Positions 1 through 5,416 of a DNA stretch of 5,605 bases are shown piece by piece; within the stretch, counting starts at the first letter, position 1; every line of letters begins with the position of its first letter. Source of the DNA: JAAYHV01 sp035268985 (lineage in GTDB: Bacteria > Bacillota > Clostridia > Peptostreptococcales > Anaerovoracaceae); the NCBI GenBank assembly GCA_035268985.1, contig DATFJV010000032.1:1-5605 (forward strand). Direction: 5' to 3'. The notes beneath the pieces are model-generated. The model was given only the letters and a program-made list of their open reading frames with translations, did not search any database and had not been told where the DNA came from. The translations under genes and the position numbers were made by a program.

Positions 1-2
1 CC

Positions 3-101
3 CTAAAAAATGTCGATGGTAACATTACGGAGGCGGCTAAAATTCTTGGAGTTACTCGTAGAACTATATATTTGAAGAACAAGAAGTACTCTATATTTTA
101 A
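3..101 (+). CDS. C-terminal end of a Fis-type HTH transcriptional regulator, probably a sigma-54-dependent activator (5' truncated)
   Basis: Only the last 32 codons are in the window, ending at the TAA at 99-101. They read LKNVDGNITEAAKILG followed by VTRRTIYLKNKKYSIF. The pattern GNIT-AAKILGV-RRTIY is the recognition-helix region of the Fis-type helix-turn-helix (HTH_8) that ends bacterial enhancer-binding proteins, which bind upstream DNA and drive sigma-54 RNA polymerase with a central AAA+ domain. The AAA+ and sensory domains would lie to the left of the window and are not seen, so sensor type and signal are unknown. The assignment is strengthened by context: the next gene downstream has a -24/-12 promoter and a pair of palindromes upstream of it. 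The most likely role is local activator of the transporter-ADH-AOR operon. A stand-alone Fis-like protein is possible but less likely. Confidence 0.82.
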   Translation, partial: LKNVDGNITEAAKILGVTRRTIYLKNKKYSIF

Positions 102-116
102 TTATCATCATCAATA

Positions 117-141
117 TTTATGTATAAAATTTATACATAAA
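117..141. promoter_or_regulatory. Palindromic activator site 1 (candidate upstream activating sequence)
   Basis: The 15-base core GTATAAAATTTATAC at 122-136 is a perfect dyad around A129. The symmetry continues outward to 117 and 141, giving two 12-base arms (TTTATGTATAAA and its complement) with one central base. No T-run follows it, so it is a poor terminator for the upstream regulator gene. It lies about 270 bp upstream of the predicted sigma-54 transcription start, within the range of enhancer sites. Binding by the adjacent Fis-type regulator is inference. Confidence 0.6.
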
Positions 142-151
142 ATAAAGTATA

Positions 152-166
152 GTATAAAATTTATAC
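152..166. promoter_or_regulatory. Palindromic activator site 2 (identical 15-base core)
   Basis: GTATAAAATTTATAC recurs here exactly as at 122-136. The two cores are 30 bp apart centre to centre, close to three helical turns, so dimers bound at both would sit on nearly the same face of the DNA. Tandem dyads at this kind of distance from a -24/-12 promoter are typical of enhancer-binding-protein sites. The region is AT-rich, but an exact repeat of a 15-base palindrome at helical phasing is hard to explain by composition alone. Confidence 0.6.
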
Positions 167-264
167 GAAACAAAGATTCAAGAAACCTCTTCTAAGAAAA
201 GAATCGAACTAATATACGCTGAATTATAAACTTCCTAAGCTTATTATAAAACAATAGAATGTAC

Positions 265-276
265 AAGTGGACACTT
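265..276. promoter_or_regulatory. Short dyad AAGTG-GA-CACTT, possible protein-binding site
   Basis: A 12-base inverted repeat with 5-base arms and a 2-base centre lies about 97 bp upstream of the -24 element. It stands out because it is less AT-rich than its surroundings. It also falls within a TGT-N8-ACA arrangement at 260-273, a layout reminiscent of enhancer-binding-protein sites. It is a single copy and unrelated in sequence to the GTATAAA dyads, so it may be a different regulator's site or chance. Confidence 0.25.
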
Positions 277-372
277 TTAAATACTTAGTTTAGTGGGTTA
301 GATAAAAAAACTCTATATTTAATTTGTTTAAGCATATAAAAAATCATTTTTTTAATTAAAAGATAATAAAAG

Positions 373-388
373 TGGTATAACCTTTGCA
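373..388 (+). promoter_or_regulatory. Sigma-54 (-24/-12) promoter of the transporter-ADH-AOR operon
   Basis: The sequence TGGTATAACCTTTGCA matches the TGGCAC-N5-TTGCA consensus at its key positions. GG is at 374-375 and GC at 386-387, with the obligatory 12-base offset, and TTGCA is complete. Transcription should start near 398-400, leaving a leader of about 180 nt before the ATG at 582. A sigma-54 promoter needs an AAA+ activator, which fits the Fis-type regulator end just upstream and the palindromes at 117-166. No other GG-N10-GC element of this quality was seen in the 480-base gap. Confidence 0.82.
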
Positions 389-470
389 TATTAAATAGTC
401 AAGATTTAATTATAGTTTTATAGAATCTATATAAAAAGGTTGAGTGTAATTGTTAAAATATTGAGGGGGA

Positions 471-524
471 GTATAAATATACTAAGATTAAGAGGTTATC
501 TAAATTATCAGATTAGTTTTATAC
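471..524 (+). promoter_or_regulatory. Stem-loop in the operon leader
   Basis: GTATAAA (471-477) pairs with TTTATAC (518-524), and ACTAA (481-485) pairs with TTAGT (513-517), leaving a three-base bulge (478-480) in the left arm. This gives a 12-bp stem around a 27-base interior. It directly follows a purine run (gaggggga, 463-470). There is no T-run, so it does not look like a terminator. It may affect mRNA stability or translation, or, as DNA, offer further GTATAAA half-sites to the regulator. The stem is almost all A-U, so stability is modest. Confidence 0.35.
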
Positions 525-543
525 GATTACTATAAGCCTATGT

Positions 544-562
544 ATAAATTAAATTAATTTAT
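544..562. repeat. AT-only perfect palindrome just before the transporter start
   Basis: ATAAATTAA-A-TTAATTTAT has 9-base arms and a single central base, all A/T. Its right end overlaps the upstream in-frame ATG at 561 and it sits just 5' of the ribosome binding site. Given the base composition it may be chance. As RNA it would be a weak helix with an impossibly small loop unless inner pairs open. Confidence 0.25.
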
Positions 563-567
563 GAATG

Positions 568-574
568 AAAGGAG
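568..574 (+). promoter_or_regulatory. Shine-Dalgarno that sets the transporter start at 582
   Basis: AAAGGAG lies 7 bases before the ATG at 582. The in-frame ATG at 561 has only A/T bases upstream and no ribosome binding site, and the Shine-Dalgarno would itself lie inside a coding region started there. The start is therefore placed at 582. Confidence 0.85.
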
Positions 575-581
575 AATCATT

Positions 582-2069
582 ATGTCTAGTTTAGACAGAG
601 AAAAAGATCCAAAAATAAATAAAGGTGGCAAAAAAACATTGTACAGCAAAAAAAAGATGATCCACATCTTATTAGGTCCTGTTATTTTCATATTGTGTGT
701 TTTACTACTACCCGATATATTTCCTACTTCCGGTGCCCAAGCAATTGGTATAGGACTTTGGATGATTTTTTGGTGGATAACACGTCCTGTTCACATCACA
801 GTAACAGCCTTTATACCTGTAATTGCGAATGCATTTTTAAATATGGCCGAAATGGATCCTATAATTTCACAATATTCATCCCCAGCTATTATTCTTGTTT
901 TAGGTTCTCAACTTATTATTATACCTTGGGCTTTAGTGGGTTTAGATAAGAGAGTTGCACTTAAAATACTTTCTGTTGTTGGTCCATCAATGAAGTCGCA
1001 GATTACTGTTTGGCTGCTTGCTAGTATTTTGCTTTCCACTGTACTTCCAAATGTAGCAGTTACAGCCTTGTTTTGCCCTATTGCTATTTCTATGCTGGCT
1101 GCTGCAGGGTATCACCATATTCCTTCAGCTGAACCAGCAGTACCAATTTTGCTTTCGATCGCATTTGGTGTAAGTCTAGGTGGAGCAGGAACACCTCTAG
1201 GTGGTGCAATGAACCAAGCTGCAATATCTGCTTTAGAAGAGTTTACAGGCAACGAATTCATGTATGTTGACTGGATTATTCGTGTCACCCCCTATCTCAT
1301 CATAGCATCACTGGTACTTCTTGCTTGTATGTTAGCATTGCCTTTGAAAGTCAAGAAATTAGAAGGTACCAAGGATTTTTTTAAAACAAGCTACAATAGT
1401 CTCGGTACCATAAACCGTGACGAGAAAATTTGTGCCAGTCTTTTTATCATTGGCTTAATATTAGCTTTTACTCGACCACTATATGCTGATCTTTTACCAG
1501 CTGCTGCGCCTCCTTATATATTTCTCACTATCGGATTTATATCTTTCTTTATAACCACAGTTGACAAAGGTTTTTTACTAACATGGGAAAGAGCTCAAAA
1601 AGGAACTATGTGGGGGATGATGATCCTTTTCGCAGGTGGTTTAGCACTTGGAAAGCTTATTAATACCTCTGGAGCCAGCACGAGTATTGGAGAAATTTTT
1701 AGTATATTACCTTTAGATGGTGGTTTAATAACTATTATAGCTTTAGTAGTTTTTGTCCGTGCTATTGCCGAGGCGACAACTGGTACAACTGCTGCTGCCA
1801 TTATGGCTCCGATCATCTTACAATTAACAACTAATATCGGCTTAAATCCTATTCCTTACTGGTTCATCACTGTAATGGCCTATAACGAAGAATTTTTACT
1901 TCCGGTTAGCGTCCGTGCTATACCTGTAGGTTATGGACTTGACGCAAAAAGGATGTTGAAGCCTGGTATTCCCTTTACTATAATAAATATGATTGTAATT
2001 ATTATTTTTGGTTACCTGGCTGTGAAGTTTTTTCCTGGATATGGTGATTTGCCATACTTGTTTAATTAG
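582..2069 (+). CDS. DASS/SLC13-type anion permease with divergent SNT motifs
   Basis: This is a polytopic inner-membrane transporter of 495 residues, a normal length for the divalent anion:Na+ symporter family. About 28 mostly charged residues precede the first membrane segment, and a dozen or so hydrophobic stretches follow in two related halves. Family landmarks include LWMIFWWITRPV (about 59-70), the run SPAIILVLGSQLI, LLSTVLPNVAVTALFCPIA (about 151-169), GGAGTPLGGAMNQ (about 200-212) and WGMMILFAGGLALGKL (344-359). In family members two SNT motifs at the hairpin tips help bind Na+ and the carboxylate; here the aligned triplets are PNV (156-158) and TGT (400-402). Family substrates are di- or tricarboxylates or sulfate. 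The changed motifs make both cation coupling and substrate uncertain, and exchange or export is possible. As first gene of the operon it probably moves the acid handled by the two downstream enzymes (inference). The gap to the next gene is 87 bases and contains no terminator. Confidence 0.8.
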   Translation: MSSLDREKDPKINKGGKKTLYSKKKMIHILLGPVIFILCVLLLPDIFPTSGAQAIGIGLWMIFWWITRPVHITVTAFIPVIANAFLNMAEMDPIISQYSSPAIILVLGSQLIIIPWALVGLDKRVALKILSVVGPSMKSQITVWLLASILLSTVLPNVAVTALFCPIAISMLAAAGYHHIPSAEPAVPILLSIAFGVSLGGAGTPLGGAMNQAAISALEEFTGNEFMYVDWIIRVTPYLIIASLVLLACMLALPLKVKKLEGTKDFFKTSYNSLGTINRDEKICASLFIIGLILAFTRPLYADLLPAAAPPYIFLTIGFISFFITTVDKGFLLTWERAQKGTMWGMMILFAGGLALGKLINTSGASTSIGEIFSILPLDGGLITIIALVVFVRAIAEATTGTTAAAIMAPIILQLTTNIGLNPIPYWFITVMAYNEEFLLPVSVRAIPVGYGLDAKRMLKPGIPFTIINMIVIIIFGYLAVKFFPGYGDLPYLFN

Positions 2070-2141
2070 AAAAAAATAATTTTACAATTAATGTGTATGT
2101 AAAACCCAAAGAAAATTTAAATAAATATTAAATAAAATATT

Positions 2142-2147
2142 AGGAGG
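2142..2147 (+). promoter_or_regulatory. Ribosome binding site of the alcohol dehydrogenase gene
   Basis: AGGAGG, a full consensus Shine-Dalgarno, ends 9 bases before the ATG at 2157. The intergenic stretch before it also carries a weak inverted repeat, TTTTACA (2080-2086) and TGTAAAA (2098-2104). It has no T-run, so read-through from the transporter gene is expected. Confidence 0.85.
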
Positions 2148-2156
2148 AATTGAATA

Positions 2157-3302
2157 ATGAAAGATTTTAATTTTAAAATACCGCAAAACGTTGAATTTGG
2201 AATGGGAAGTTTGAAAAAATTACCCAAAATATTGAAAGAGAATAAATTGAATCATGTTTTTTTGATTTCCGATCCAGGTATGGAGAGTATTGGCGTTGTT
2301 AAGAAAGTAAAGGATATAATCGAATCTGTTGAAATTAAATGTACAGCATATTTGGATGTTCAGCCAAATCCGCCAATAAAAGTTGTAGAAGCTGCTGCTA
2401 ATGCATATAAGGAATGTGGAGCAAAAGGGATTGTTGCCTTAGGTGGAGGAAGTCCCATAGATGTTTCAAAAGCAGTAGGAGTACTTGCTAAATTTGGTGG
2501 AAAGATTACAGATTATGAAGGAATAGGTAATGTTCCGGGACCAATCGTACCTATGATTGCAATTCCTACAACTGCAGGAACAGGCAGTGAAGTAACAGCA
2601 TCTTCAGTAATCACAGATGAAGAGAATAATTACAAGTTTTCAGTAATTAGTTATGAGCTTCTTCCTAAATACGCAATATTAGATCCGGAGTTGATTATGA
2701 CAGCACCAAAGTCAATTGCTGCTGCATGTGGTGTTGATGCCCTTATTCACGCACTTGAAGCATATCTCTCAACATTTGCATCTCCATTTTCAGATGCAAT
2801 GGCTGAAAAGGCAATGGAACTTATAGGAGGAAACCTTAGAAAGTTTGTTGCAAACAGAAAAGATGAGGAAGCTGCATGCGCAATGATGGCAGGAAGTACT
2901 TTTGCCGGGATTTCATTTGCATGGGCAAGACTTGGAAATGTACATGCCATGAGTCATCCTGTAAGTGCATATTTTCATGTGGCACATGGTGTAGCAAATG
3001 CTGTAATTCTACCGACTGTTGTTGAATTCAATTCTCTTGTGGACAAGGGGAGATATGAAGTTATCTATAATTATATTAATGATGGAGAGACGGTAGATGA
3101 TTTTAAACCAGAAATGCTTGTTAATGAAATTAGAAAGTTGAATGCTGAATTGGGAATTCCAAAATCACTTTCAGAAGTTGGAGTAAAGGAAGAAAAGATT
3201 AAAGAAATGGCAGTGGATGCTATGAAAAGTGGTAATGTTGCAGCAAATCCAAGAAAAACAGAGCTTGAAGATATAATTAAACTTTATAAAATAGCACTTT
3301 AA
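2157..3302 (+). CDS. Iron-containing (group III) alcohol dehydrogenase, NAD(H)-linked
   Basis: This 381-residue cytoplasmic enzyme interconverts an aldehyde and its primary alcohol, with a length typical of the FucO / 1,3-propanediol dehydrogenase family. The N-terminal nucleotide-binding domain carries GGGSPID at 96-102 (pyrophosphate binding) and PTTAGTGSE at 137-145. The C-terminal metal domain carries D194 and H198 (GVDALIHALE), then H263, H267 and H277 in VHAMSHP and FHVAHG. D194, H198, H263 and H277 correspond to the four Fe ligands of E. coli FucO, and H267 is the further conserved active-site histidine. D39 in LISDPG corresponds to the FucO aspartate that disfavours NADP, so NAD(H) is the likely cofactor. 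All key residues are present and nothing looks truncated. The gene sits between the transporter and AOR genes, 67 bases before the latter, so an aldehyde made or used by AOR is its probable substrate. Which alcohol cannot be told from sequence; family names such as butanol or lactaldehyde dehydrogenase would be guesses. Confidence 0.93.
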   Translation: MKDFNFKIPQNVEFGMGSLKKLPKILKENKLNHVFLISDPGMESIGVVKKVKDIIESVEIKCTAYLDVQPNPPIKVVEAAANAYKECGAKGIVALGGGSPIDVSKAVGVLAKFGGKITDYEGIGNVPGPIVPMIAIPTTAGTGSEVTASSVITDEENNYKFSVISYELLPKYAILDPELIMTAPKSIAAACGVDALIHALEAYLSTFASPFSDAMAEKAMELIGGNLRKFVANRKDEEAACAMMAGSTFAGISFAWARLGNVHAMSHPVSAYFHVAHGVANAVILPTVVEFNSLVDKGRYEVIYNYINDGETVDDFKPEMLVNEIRKLNAELGIPKSLSEVGVKEEKIKEMAVDAMKSGNVAANPRKTELEDIIKLYKIAL

Positions 3303-3322
3303 ATTTTAGCATAAATATTATG

Positions 3323-3369
3323 AAAGGAGAGTATACTAAACATATGTATTTTTAGTATGCAAGATAATT
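3323..3369 (+). promoter_or_regulatory. AOR translation initiation region with a hairpin between Shine-Dalgarno and start codon
   Basis: The only good Shine-Dalgarno before AOR is AAAGGAGA at 3323-3330, about 40 bases from the ATG at 3370, far too distant in a linear message. Exactly in between, GTATACTAAA (3331-3340) pairs with TTTAGTATGC (3351-3360) as a 10-bp stem with one U-G wobble and a 10-base loop. Folding it out leaves about 10 bases between GGAG and ATG, a normal spacing. No in-frame ATG, GTG or TTG lies between the stop codon at 3337 and 3370, so the start is not movable upstream. Immediately before the ATG only AAG (3361-3363) resembles a ribosome binding site. Confidence 0.55.
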
Positions 3370-5220
3370 ATGAATTATGGTTATTCAGGAAAAATATTAA
3401 AGATAAATCTAAGCACTTCAGAAATAAGTCAAGAAATTGTAACAGAAAAAATGATGAGAAAATACATGGGTGGAAAAGGTCTTATTTCATATTATCTAAA
3501 AAGAGATATAAAAGGTGATATAGACGCTTTCTCTAAAGATAATAAATTATACTTCATGACTGGAATTATGTCTGGCATTCCTGCTGCAGGCACTTCAAGA
3601 ATGATTATGGGAACAAAATCTCCTGTTACGGGTGCTTTTGGGATGTCGGAATCAGGAGGATATATAGCTACTGAGTTGAAAAAAGCAGGTTGGGATGGAA
3701 TAATTGTTGAAGGCAAAGCTAAAGGTCCCGTATACTTGAATATAGAAGACAATAAGGTAGAAATAAAGGATGCAGACCATCTTTGGGGAAAAAACATTGG
3801 ATATACAAATGAAATGCTCAAAGAAGAGTTAAATGATAAAAGAGTGAAAATCGCCCAGATAGGTATAGGGGGAGAAAATCAAGTATTGTATGCCTGTGTA
3901 ATAAATGATTTGAAACATGCTTGTGGAAGATGTGGAATTGGTGCTGTTATGGGAAGTAAGAATCTTAAAGCTGTTACAGTAAAAGGTACAGGCAAGATAA
4001 ATTTTAAAAACCCTGAAGGTATAAAAGAAATTAGCAAATGGTATGCTTCAGTTTTTAAGGATAATCCACTCTCAAACGGTCTATATCTCTATGGTACATC
4101 AGGAGGTGTAGTACCTACATCATATAGTGGAATATTACCTACAAGAAACTTTAGAGATGGTTCCTTTGAGAAAGCTAGTGAAATATCAGGACAGCATATG
4201 GCAGAAACAATACTTATAAAAAGGGAAGGGTGCTTTGCATGTCCCGTAAGATGCAAAAGGGTAGTCAAGGTTGATAGGAAAGATTTCAAAGTCGATCCCA
4301 AATTTGGCGGTCCAGAATACGAAACTATAGGTTCTATGGGTTCGTTATGCGGAATTGGTGATATTGAAGTTATAGCTAAGGCTCACGAATTATGTAATGA
4401 CTATGGTATAGATACAATATCAGCAGGAGTATGTATCGCCTTTGCTATAGAATGTTTTGAAAAAAATATTATTGATGAAAAGATAACTGGTGGAATAAAA
4501 CTGGAATTTGGAAATGAAAAAGTACTGCTTCAACTTCTTGAAGATATCGCATATAGAAGAGATTTTGGTAAGATATTGTCTAACGGAGTAAAGCATATGT
4601 CCGAGTTATTTGGAAAAGATTCTTCGGAATTTGCAATGCAAGTAAAAGGTCAGGAGCTTCCTATGCATGATCCTAGAGGAAAAACAGGTGTAGCGCTGGG
4701 ATATTCCGTGTCTCCCACAGGTGCTGATCACATGCAGGCTGGACACGATGTACTAGTTGCCAAGGAAGGCTTTGTACTTGACGAAATGAAACATTTTGGA
4801 TTGAGTCATACAATAGAACCGAAGGAAATAAGCAAAGACAAAGCTGAGATGTATGGAATTCTTGAAAAGTGGTGGAGTTTTCTCAACATGGCTGGAGTAT
4901 GTTTTTTTATACCTGCACCCCGTGGATCAATGCCGGTTCTAACATTACTTAAGTTGCTTAACTTTGCAACTGGATGGGATGTAACTTCTGAAGAAGCTTT
5001 GGAGATTGGAAAAAGAGGAATAGATGATGCCAGGATATTTAACTATAAATTTGGGGTTGATGAAAAGGAAGAGAATCTTCCTGAAAGACTCCACCAGCCT
5101 CTTGAAAATGGAGCACTAAAAGGACAATGCATTGATAAGGAAGCTTTTCTCGATATGAAACAGGAATATTTTAAGTATATGGATTGGGATGAAAATGGAA
5201 AAGTGCAAGAAAATTTATAA
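3370..5220 (+). CDS. aor: Aldehyde:ferredoxin oxidoreductase (tungsten/molybdenum-pterin AOR family)
   Basis: This cytoplasmic enzyme interconverts aldehydes and carboxylic acids with ferredoxin as electron partner, using a bis-pterin tungsten (or Mo) centre and one [4Fe-4S] cluster. At 616 residues it is full length for the family. It opens with the usual YGYSGKILKINL. The N-terminal pterin-binding region includes AGTSRMIMGTKSPVTGAFG (73-91) and GAVMGSKNLKAV (191-202). The cluster ligands are C288, C291 and C295 in CFACPVRC plus C511 in MAGVCFF; the first three have the same numbers as in Pyrococcus furiosus AOR, whose fourth is C494. E316/E318 in GPEYETIG and H454 in GADHM correspond to the acid and histidine near the metal (E313 and H448 in P. 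furiosus). It is the last gene of the operon, before a strong terminator. With the adjacent alcohol dehydrogenase it could reduce an acid through the aldehyde to the alcohol, as described for acetogenic clostridia, or run in reverse. Its substrate is unknown. No cofactor-synthesis or tungstate-uptake genes are in the window. Confidence 0.93.
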   Translation: MNYGYSGKILKINLSTSEISQEIVTEKMMRKYMGGKGLISYYLKRDIKGDIDAFSKDNKLYFMTGIMSGIPAAGTSRMIMGTKSPVTGAFGMSESGGYIATELKKAGWDGIIVEGKAKGPVYLNIEDNKVEIKDADHLWGKNIGYTNEMLKEELNDKRVKIAQIGIGGENQVLYACVINDLKHACGRCGIGAVMGSKNLKAVTVKGTGKINFKNPEGIKEISKWYASVFKDNPLSNGLYLYGTSGGVVPTSYSGILPTRNFRDGSFEKASEISGQHMAETILIKREGCFACPVRCKRVVKVDRKDFKVDPKFGGPEYETIGSMGSLCGIGDIEVIAKAHELCNDYGIDTISAGVCIAFAIECFEKNIIDEKITGGIKLEFGNEKVLLQLLEDIAYRRDFGKILSNGVKHMSELFGKDSSEFAMQVKGQELPMHDPRGKTGVALGYSVSPTGADHMQAGHDVLVAKEGFVLDEMKHFGLSHTIEPKEISKDKAEMYGILEKWWSFLNMAGVCFFIPAPRGSMPVLTLLKLLNFATGWDVTSEEALEIGKRGIDDARIFNYKFGVDEKEENLPERLHQPLENGALKGQCIDKEAFLDMKQEYFKYMDWDENGKVQENL

Positions 5221-5242
5221 GAATAGCTTAATTTTTTAAATA

Positions 5243-5280
5243 AAAAAAGTTCAGAGGCAAAATTGTATCTGAACTTTTTT
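5243..5280. terminator. Rho-independent terminator, probably bidirectional
   Basis: AAAAAAGTTCAGA (5243-5255) and TCTGAACTTTTTT (5268-5280) form a perfect 13-bp stem with a 12-base loop, the right arm ending in six Ts. It starts 23 bases after the AOR stop and ends the operon. On the minus strand the A-run at 5242-5248 gives the matching U-run, so it can also stop the convergent gene at 5417-5605. Confidence 0.9.
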
Positions 5281-5307
5281 GTAGTAAAAAAATTATTAGA
5301 ACTAATT

Positions 5308-5347
5308 AACTTATAATTTCTGTATGTAAATTATTGTAAGTTTTTTT
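5308..5347 (+). terminator. Possible second, weaker terminator or back-up stem-loop
   Basis: AACTTA (5308-5313) pairs with TAAGTT (5337-5342) and TAATTT (5314-5319) pairs with AAATTA (5328-5333). A three-base bulge (5334-5336) interrupts the right arm and the loop is 8 bases. Seven Ts follow from 5341. The stem is almost entirely A-U, so it would be weak. It may be a back-up to the terminator at 5243-5280 or simply AT-rich sequence. Confidence 0.35.
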
Positions 5348-5416
5348 CAAGGCATATATCTAATCTAAATAAAATAATGATGATGAGGAATCAATATCAT
5401 AGTAAAATAATGGGGA

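Noticed and set aside
175..205. GATTC...GAATC inverted repeat with inner TTCT/AGAA
   Set aside because: The arms are only 5 bases and the interior is long and purine-rich. It is neither a convincing terminator nor an operator.
450..477. Possible vegetative promoter TTGTTA-N16-TATAAA
   Set aside because: Only 4/6 and 5/6 matches in a very AT-rich stretch. The -24/-12 element at 373-388 is far more specific and agrees with the upstream activator.
440..535. TTG-started ORF of about 31 codons in the leader
   Set aside because: No usable ribosome binding site at the start, no recognisable protein features, and it runs through the stem-loop at 471-524.
561..581. Seven-codon N-terminal extension of the transporter starting at ATG 561
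   Set aside because: There is no ribosome binding site before 561, and AAAGGAG at 568-574 is ideally placed for the ATG at 582. The extra residues (MNERRII) are simply the translated Shine-Dalgarno region.
695..949. Alternative-frame and antisense open frames inside the three operon genes (also 1595-1816, 2747-2950, 3492-3821 and 4089-4301 on the minus strand)
   Set aside because: Each lies wholly inside a well-supported gene, has low-complexity or implausible composition, and has no family resemblance.
2080..2104. TTTTACA / TGTAAAA inverted repeat after the transporter stop, considered as a terminator
   Set aside because: It has only 7 A/U-rich base pairs, an 11-base loop and no T-run on the plus strand, so termination within the operon is not supported.
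3320..3355. Small ORF MKGEYTKHMYF between ADH and AOR, with an even shorter MYF ORF inside it (ATG 3344)
   Set aside because: ATG 3320 has no ribosome binding site. ATG 3344 lies in the hairpin loop, about 14 bases from GGAG. The purine run is better explained as the AOR Shine-Dalgarno bridged by the hairpin.
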